From: Nocardia lijiangensis NBRC 108240
Lineage (GTDB): Bacteria; Actinomycetota; Actinomycetes; Mycobacteriales; Mycobacteriaceae
NCBI RefSeq assembly: GCF_001613045.1
Contig: NZ_BDBP01000085.1
Span: 1 to 41,532 of the forward strand
Direction: 5' to 3'
DNA: 41,532 bases
Position 1 is the stretch's first letter; each line of letters starts with the position of its first letter. Below, in pieces: positions 37,649 to 41,532 of the stretch. A program made the position numbers and the translations under genes. The notes below the pieces were generated by a model that was not told the origin of the DNA, searched no databases, and saw only the letters and a list, made by a program, of their open reading frames with translations.

Positions 37649-39168
37649 ACCACTTTCGGTTCGGCGGGCGCGGTTGTCGTCGCGTAGGCAGGGACATCGA
37701 ATGTCTTTGTCAGCCTACGGAATTCGAAGGTGAAATCGGGCCACAGCGTCGTATTGTTGCCGTGCTTGTCCAGGTACCAGCTCGCGCAGCCGCCGGTGTT
37801 CCACACCGACTTGCTCAGCTTGGCCTGCAGGTCCTTGTTGTAGGCGTCCTGCACCTCGCGGCGCACCTCGACGGTGCGCAGGCCGAGGCGGTCGACGGTG
37901 GCGAGCGCGTCGGAGACGTAGTTGATCTGGGATTCGATCATGTACACCATCGACGTGTGGCCGAGCCCGACGTTCGGGCCGAGCAGGAAGAACATGTTGG
38001 GGAAGTTGGCGATCGACGCGCCCTTGTAGCCCTGCTGGCCGATCTCGTCGAAGACCTCGCTCAGCGTGCGGCCGTCCTTGCCGGTGATGGTCTCGTAGGT
38101 GGGCGAGTCGGTGACGTGGAAGCCGGTGGCCACGATCAGCGCGTCGATCTCGCGCTCGGTGCCGTCCTTGGTGACGATCGAGCCCGCGCGGACCTCGCGG
38201 ATGCCGTCGGTGACCACGTCGACGTTGTCGCGGCTCAGCGCGGGGTAGTACTCGTTGGAGATGAGCATGCGTTTGCAGCCGATGCGGAAGTCCGGCGTGA
38301 CCTTCATGCGCAGCTCGGGGTCGCGCACCTCGTACTGCAGCTTGGCCTTGGCCAGCAGCTGGAAGCCCTGCATCAGCGCGGGGAACTTGGCCAGGCCGAC
38401 GACCTGGGTCTCGCGGGCGGCGTAGATGGCCGCGCGGGACAGCCGCTGCACGCCGGGTAGGTACTTGAACGCGAGGCGCTCGGCCTTCAGGTACGGCCGG
38501 TCCATGCGGGGCAGCAGCCACGGCGCGGTCCGCTGGTAGACGTCGAGTTTGGCGACCTGCGGCGCGATGGCGGGGACGATCTGGATCGCCGAGGCGCCGG
38601 TGCCGATGATCGCGACCCGCTTGCCGGTCAGGTCGGCGTCGTGGTTCCAGCGGGCCGAGTGGAAGATCTCGCCCTCGAAGGTGTTGATGCCCTTGATGTC
38701 CGGCAGGTTCGGCTCGCACAGCGCGCCGACCGCGGAGACGACCGTGTCGGCGGTGAAATCGCCCTTGCTGGAGGTGATTTCCCACTGCGCGGTGTCGTCG
38801 TTCCAGCGGGCGCCGGTCACGTCGCAGTCGAAGATGTGCTTGCCGAGCACGTTGTACTTCTTCGCGACGCCCTGGATGTAGGACTGGATCTCGCCCTGCC
38901 GGGAGAACGAGCGCGACCAGTTCGGGTTGAGCGCAAAGGAATACGAGTACAGGTGCGAGGGCACGTCGCATGCGGCGCCGGGGTAGGTGTTGTCCCGCCA
39001 GGTACCGCCGACATCGCTGCCGCGCTCCAGGACCAGGTAGTCGTTGCGACCCTGCTGGCTCAGCCGGATGGCGAGACCCAGACCGGCGAAGCCGCTGCCG
39101 ATGATGATCGTCTTGGCATGGCGGACGGACCGGTCGCCGACAGCTTTGTCTGTAACCTTGCGACTCAT
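37645..39168 (-). CDS. Flavin-containing Baeyer-Villiger-type monooxygenase (MymA-like)
   Basis: 507 aa. FAD-binding GSGFAG at residues 24-29 and NADPH-binding GTGASAIQ near 189-196. The type I Baeyer-Villiger signature F-x-G-x3-H-x3-W is intact at 164-174 (Phe164, Gly166, His170, Trp174). It inserts oxygen next to a ketone or oxygenates heteroatoms using NADPH. MymA of M. tuberculosis, in a comparable operon, is linked to fatty-acid/mycolate modification at acid pH; whether this protein shares that role is inference. The ATG at 39168 has a near-consensus promoter ending seven bases upstream, so the operon mRNA is probably leaderless. SDR and lipase genes follow without real gaps. Confidence 0.92.
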   Translation of the reverse strand: MSRKVTDKAVGDRSVRHAKTIIIGSGFAGLGLAIRLSQQGRNDYLVLERGSDVGGTWRDNTYPGAACDVPSHLYSYSFALNPNWSRSFSRQGEIQSYIQGVAKKYNVLGKHIFDCDVTGARWNDDTAQWEITSSKGDFTADTVVSAVGALCEPNLPDIKGINTFEGEIFHSARWNHDADLTGKRVAIIGTGASAIQIVPAIAPQVAKLDVYQRTAPWLLPRMDRPYLKAERLAFKYLPGVQRLSRAAIYAARETQVVGLAKFPALMQGFQLLAKAKLQYEVRDPELRMKVTPDFRIGCKRMLISNEYYPALSRDNVDVVTDGIREVRAGSIVTKDGTEREIDALIVATGFHVTDSPTYETITGKDGRTLSEVFDEIGQQGYKGASIANFPNMFFLLGPNVGLGHTSMVYMIESQINYVSDALATVDRLGLRTVEVRREVQDAYNKDLQAKLSKSVWNTGGCASWYLDKHGNNTTLWPDFTFEFRRLTKTFDVPAYATTTAPAEPKVV

Positions 39169-39238
39169 GTACGGGAGGATACGAGCTTATTGAGCATGAG
39201 TCAACAGCTATTGAGTTCCGTTCAGTAACATGAGACCC
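39169..39238. promoter_or_regulatory. Divergent monooxygenase/TetR promoter region
   Basis: Minus strand: TTGACT (39204-39199), 17 bases, TATCCT (39181-39176), seven bases, then the monooxygenase ATG at 39168. Plus strand: TAACAT (39226-39231), seven bases, then the GTG at 39239. Both messages would be leaderless. TATTGAG is repeated at 39188-39194 and 39209-39215, 21 bp or two helical turns apart, between the two promoters, and is a candidate TetR operator. Confidence 0.6.
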
Positions 39239-39874
39239 GTGAACAGCAAAAGCCCCGGTGGCAACGGCAAGCGGACCCGGCTGAGCCCGGACGAACGCCG
39301 TCAGCAGCTGCTCGCGCTGGGCGCCAAGATGCTCGGTGAACGCACCATCGAGGAACTGTCGGTCAGCGAGATCGCGGCCCAGGCGGGGATCTCACGCGGA
39401 CTGCTGTTCCACTACTTCCCGACCAAACAGGACTTCCAGCGCGAGGTCGTCCGGCACGCCAACGCCGAACTGCTGGAACGGGTGGCGCCGGACCGGTCGC
39501 TGAGCATCTTCGACATGCTGCGCGATTCGATCGAGCGCTATGTCGACTACGTCAGCGAGAACCGCACGTCCTACCTCGCGCTCCTGCGCGGCCCCACCAG
39601 CGTCAGCCCCGACCTGGTCCCGCTGGTCGACCAGACTCGCGACGCCATCATCGGCATCATCCTCGCCGAGGCGCCGACCCCCATCGACCCCGCCGACCAC
39701 CCGCGGCTCATGCTCGGCATGCGCGGGTGGATCGCCTTCGTGGAGGAAACCACCCTCACCTGGTTGCGGACCGAGCCGATCAGCCGCGAGGAACTGATCG
39801 AGTTGCTGGTGGAATCCCTGCTCAGCTTGGCGCTCGCGCTGAGTCCGGAGCTGGCTGCCGCGTTGCAGAGGTGA
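39239..39874 (+). CDS. TetR-family transcriptional regulator of the monooxygenase operon
   Basis: 211 aa. Helix-turn-helix at about residues 35-60: LSVSEIAAQAGISRGLLFHYFPTK, with the usual TetR YFPTK end. The ligand-binding domain is all helical; it includes YVDYVSENRTSYLALLRGP and a DHPRLMLGMRGWIAFVE segment. The GTG at 39239 is preferred because the -10 element lies seven bases upstream; an ATG three codons earlier (39230) overlaps that element. It is divergent from and probably represses the monooxygenase-SDR-lipase operon. In M. tuberculosis the comparable operon is controlled by an AraC-type protein (VirS), so the regulator differs. Confidence 0.9.
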   Translation: MNSKSPGGNGKRTRLSPDERRQQLLALGAKMLGERTIEELSVSEIAAQAGISRGLLFHYFPTKQDFQREVVRHANAELLERVAPDRSLSIFDMLRDSIERYVDYVSENRTSYLALLRGPTSVSPDLVPLVDQTRDAIIGIILAEAPTPIDPADHPRLMLGMRGWIAFVEETTLTWLRTEPISREELIELLVESLLSLALALSPELAAALQR

Positions 39875-39884
39875 GTGTGGGCCT

Positions 39885-40787
39885 CTAATTGGCCCACATG
39901 TCGCGCACGGTCGTTTCGATGTCCCAGGTCGGTTTCCAGCCGAGTTCCGTTGCGGCGCGGGAAATGTCGCACACCAGGGTCTGTGGTTCGCGGGCGGCGG
40001 GGAGGTGTTCGACCGGGATGGGGCGTTCGGTGATGCGCGACGTGATGTCCACCAATTCGGCGATGCTTGTGCCTGTTCCGCTGCCGATGTTGTAGCGGCG
40101 GCAGATACCGGTGCCAGGGAGATGCGTGAGGGCGGCGGCGAAGGCGCGGGCGGCGTCCTCGATGTGCAGGTAGTCGCGGGTCGCGGTGCCGTCGCCGTTG
40201 ATCGGCAGGTTGGCGTCGGTTCCGGCCGCGACGGCTCGTAGGCGGGGGAGGATGCGGGTGTCGTCGGTGTCGTTGCCGCCGACGATGTTGGACAGGCGAA
40301 GAACGATCGCGGCGAGGCGACCGGAGGCAGCCTGGGCGGCGATGGCGGATTCCGCCGCCTGCTTACTCGCGGCGTACGGGTGGGGCGGCGCGTCGGGGAG
40401 GTCCTCGGTCATCGGCTGGGTGTCGGTGGCGTAGATCGCGGCGGTCGAGGCGAACACCAGTTTCTCGATGCCCGCGTTCGCCATCGCGTCGAGCAGCGCC
40501 ACGGTGCCGCCTACGTTGACTCGGAAGTACGGCAGGGGGTCGGCGACCGATTCCCTGGCGCGGGTGAGTCCGGCCAGGTGGCATACGGCATCGACATCGC
40601 GGACGGCCGCCGTGAGTGATTCCGGCTCCTGAAAGTCCGCGAATCGGATCGGTAATTCCCTTGGGAGCCGGTCGCGTTCGCGATGCGCCAGTCCGACGAC
40701 GTCGTGCCCGTCGCTATGCAACCGCGCGGCGACGGCGCTGCCGAGGTAGCCGTTGGCGCCCGTGACCAGGATTCGCAACGGCTTCAC
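39885..40787 (-). CDS. NAD-dependent epimerase/dehydratase (extended SDR)
   Basis: 300 aa. NAD-binding TGANGYLGSAVA at residues 8-19, the extended-SDR ADFQEPESL, HLAGL, and the catalytic YAASK (Tyr-x3-Lys) near 140 with Ser in FASTAAIY. IVGGND, a TRDYLHIEDAARA motif near 205 and the C-terminal LGWKPTWDIETTVRDMW are typical of UDP-glucose 4-epimerase-like sugar-nucleotide enzymes. Substrate not determined. The GTG start shares GTGA with the stop codon of the TerD-family gene, so the two are translationally coupled, an unusual pairing. No sugar-transferase genes are adjacent. Confidence 0.87.
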   Translation of the reverse strand: MKPLRILVTGANGYLGSAVAARLHSDGHDVVGLAHRERDRLPRELPIRFADFQEPESLTAAVRDVDAVCHLAGLTRARESVADPLPYFRVNVGGTVALLDAMANAGIEKLVFASTAAIYATDTQPMTEDLPDAPPHPYAASKQAAESAIAAQAASGRLAAIVLRLSNIVGGNDTDDTRILPRLRAVAAGTDANLPINGDGTATRDYLHIEDAARAFAAALTHLPGTGICRRYNIGSGTGTSIAELVDITSRITERPIPVEHLPAAREPQTLVCDISRAATELGWKPTWDIETTVRDMWAN

Positions 40788-41392
40788 GCGAGGAACGGGG
40801 CCAGTTGGGGCAGCGCCTCGACCGGGTGCTCGGCCTGGATCTCCTCGTCGATCGAGCGGAACTTCCAACCCTCTTGGGCGCGAACGAGTTTGCCCGCGAG
40901 GAAGCCGGTGTGCGCGTGGATCTTGCTGAGGTCGTAGCGGGCGATCTCGGTCTTCGTCCTGCCGTCGACGACGCGGCAGAAGGCGTGCTCGATCTTCTCG
41001 AACGTCTGGCCGGTGTAGCAGGTCACCAGGAAGAACACGGTGGTGACCCGCGGGGAGATCCTGGTCAGGTCGAGCGTGATGATCTCGTCGTCGCCCTCAC
41101 CCTCGCCGGTCGTGTTGTCGCCGAGAAGGCGGACCGACCCGTCCTGCGAAGTCAGCTGCTCGTGATACACCACGTCGACGATCGCGTCGCCCGCGAACAG
41201 CAGCGCCGCCGCGTTCAAGTCGATGTCCTTCACTTTCCCCGGCAACCACCGCCGCTTGGCTGCCGGATCCCATCCGGCAGCCATCTGCACGACAGTCAGG
41301 GAATCCCCACCCGTATCGGGAGCCACTCTCCACCAATCCTTTCCGGCGCGCGGCGCGCCCGCCACGTCACGCCCCACCCTAGGAGCCGCCAC
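40784..41392 (-). CDS. TerD-family (tellurite/stress) calcium-binding protein
   Basis: 202 aa if started at the GTG at 41392, two bases after the upstream stop; other starts nearby are possible, and the first 30 residues are poorly conserved. The TerD domain shows AAGWDPAAKRRWLPGKVKDIDLNAAAL (position about 50-76; Asp-rich strand), QDGSVRLLGDNTTGEGEGDDE with the acidic Ca2+-binding loop, DLTRISPRVTTVFFLVT, and ARYDLSKI. Family members bind Ca2+ and occur in tellurite, phage and stress response operons. Only one Ter gene is visible, coupled to an epimerase gene. Start confidence is low, domain confidence high. Confidence 0.85.
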   Translation of the reverse strand: MAAPRVGRDVAGAPRAGKDWWRVAPDTGGDSLTVVQMAAGWDPAAKRRWLPGKVKDIDLNAAALLFAGDAIVDVVYHEQLTSQDGSVRLLGDNTTGEGEGDDEIITLDLTRISPRVTTVFFLVTCYTGQTFEKIEHAFCRVVDGRTKTEIARYDLSKIHAHTGFLAGKLVRAQEGWKFRSIDEEIQAEHPVEALPQLAPFLA

Positions 41393-41393
41393 G

Positions 41394-41532
41394 TCATCCC
41401 GTCGGCACATCCGCCCGAGCCGCACCCATTTCCCCGCGCATCCCGACGAACAACTCGTGGCGGCTGGGCGGCGCGTTCAGTTCTTCGGCGCGCCTCGCAC
41501 ACCCGCGAGCATGCATCCGGAAACGGCGAACG
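41394..41532 (-). CDS. C-terminal end of an unidentified gene
   Basis: The frame is open from the window edge and stops at 41396-41394, two bases before the proposed TerD start. The visible 45 residues are Arg/Ala-rich and helical, including RAEELNAPPSRHELFVGM and ending RADVPTG. The closeness to the TerD gene and the protein-like composition suggest a co-transcribed upstream gene. Too little is present to name a family. Confidence 0.4.
   Translation of the reverse strand, partial: VRRFRMHARGCARRAEELNAPPSRHELFVGMRGEMGAARADVPTG

Noticed and set aside
1..41532. tRNA, rRNA, insertion sequences, prophage and CRISPR
   Set aside because: Looked for by eye on both strands; no conserved RNA gene, transposase, integrase or spaced repeat array was seen.

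Overview
The window is high-GC actinobacterial DNA with heavy use of GTG starts and many four-base stop/start overlaps. The first 17 kb carry the gene set and partial order that I recall around Rv1209-Rv1239 of Mycobacterium tuberculosis: sigE-rseA-htrA, an O-methyltransferase, glgC/glgM, tag with its DivIVA-domain and DUF3117 neighbours, mrp, a lytic transglycosylase, DUF1003, an MgtE-sensor protein and corA. Together with the rest this points to Mycobacteriales, most likely Nocardia or a close relative. That assignment is an inference from gene content. No rRNA, tRNA, insertion sequence, prophage or CRISPR array was seen.

Layout. 1-1592: envelope-stress block (htrA start, anti-sigma factor RseA, sigma factor SigE) with a candidate ECF promoter. 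1743-3139: O-methyltransferase and two tandem small membrane proteins with a Cys-x-Pro-Phe-Cys tail. 3187-5708: divergent glgC and glgM (ADP-glucose to maltose-1-phosphate and alpha-glucan). 5849-8044: RlmA-type methyltransferase, DUF3117 protein, DNA glycosylase Tag and a DivIVA-domain protein. 8132-11728: Mrp and two secreted lytic transglycosylases. 11848-13760: DUF1003 membrane protein coupled to a PRC/MgtE_N/CBS protein without a channel. 13787-15830: CitE-like lyase, Gly-zipper stress protein and SUFU-domain protein. 15858-19867: CorA, PHP phosphoesterase, a small membrane protein and an FAD oxidoreductase.

20307-22156: malic enzyme and an Hrp1-like CBS protein with a CRP-like site. 22189-26813: osmoprotectant ABC importer (binding protein, ATPase, two permeases) with a second, divergent binding lipoprotein. 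26937-29312: PadR regulator coupled to a DHA2-type exporter. 29314-32158: a Uma2 nuclease-fold protein preceded by three palindromes spaced exactly 19 bp, and a five-TM molybdopterin oxidoreductase with a Tat-like motif before its last TM. 32257-33756: divergent CGNR regulator and alpha/beta hydrolase. 33912-39874: acyl-CoA synthetase and a lipase/SDR/Baeyer-Villiger monooxygenase operon resembling part of the mymA operon, divergent from a TetR regulator. 39885-41532: sugar-nucleotide epimerase coupled to a TerD-family protein, and the 3' end of one more gene.

A recurring regulatory feature is a TAnnnT -10 element six or seven bases before the start codon, the arrangement expected for leaderless mRNAs. 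It is seen for the O-methyltransferase, glgC, glgM, the DivIVA gene, mrp, the MgtE-like gene, the monooxygenase and its TetR regulator, and more loosely for the CGNR gene. All coordinates were read by eye and no database search was run.
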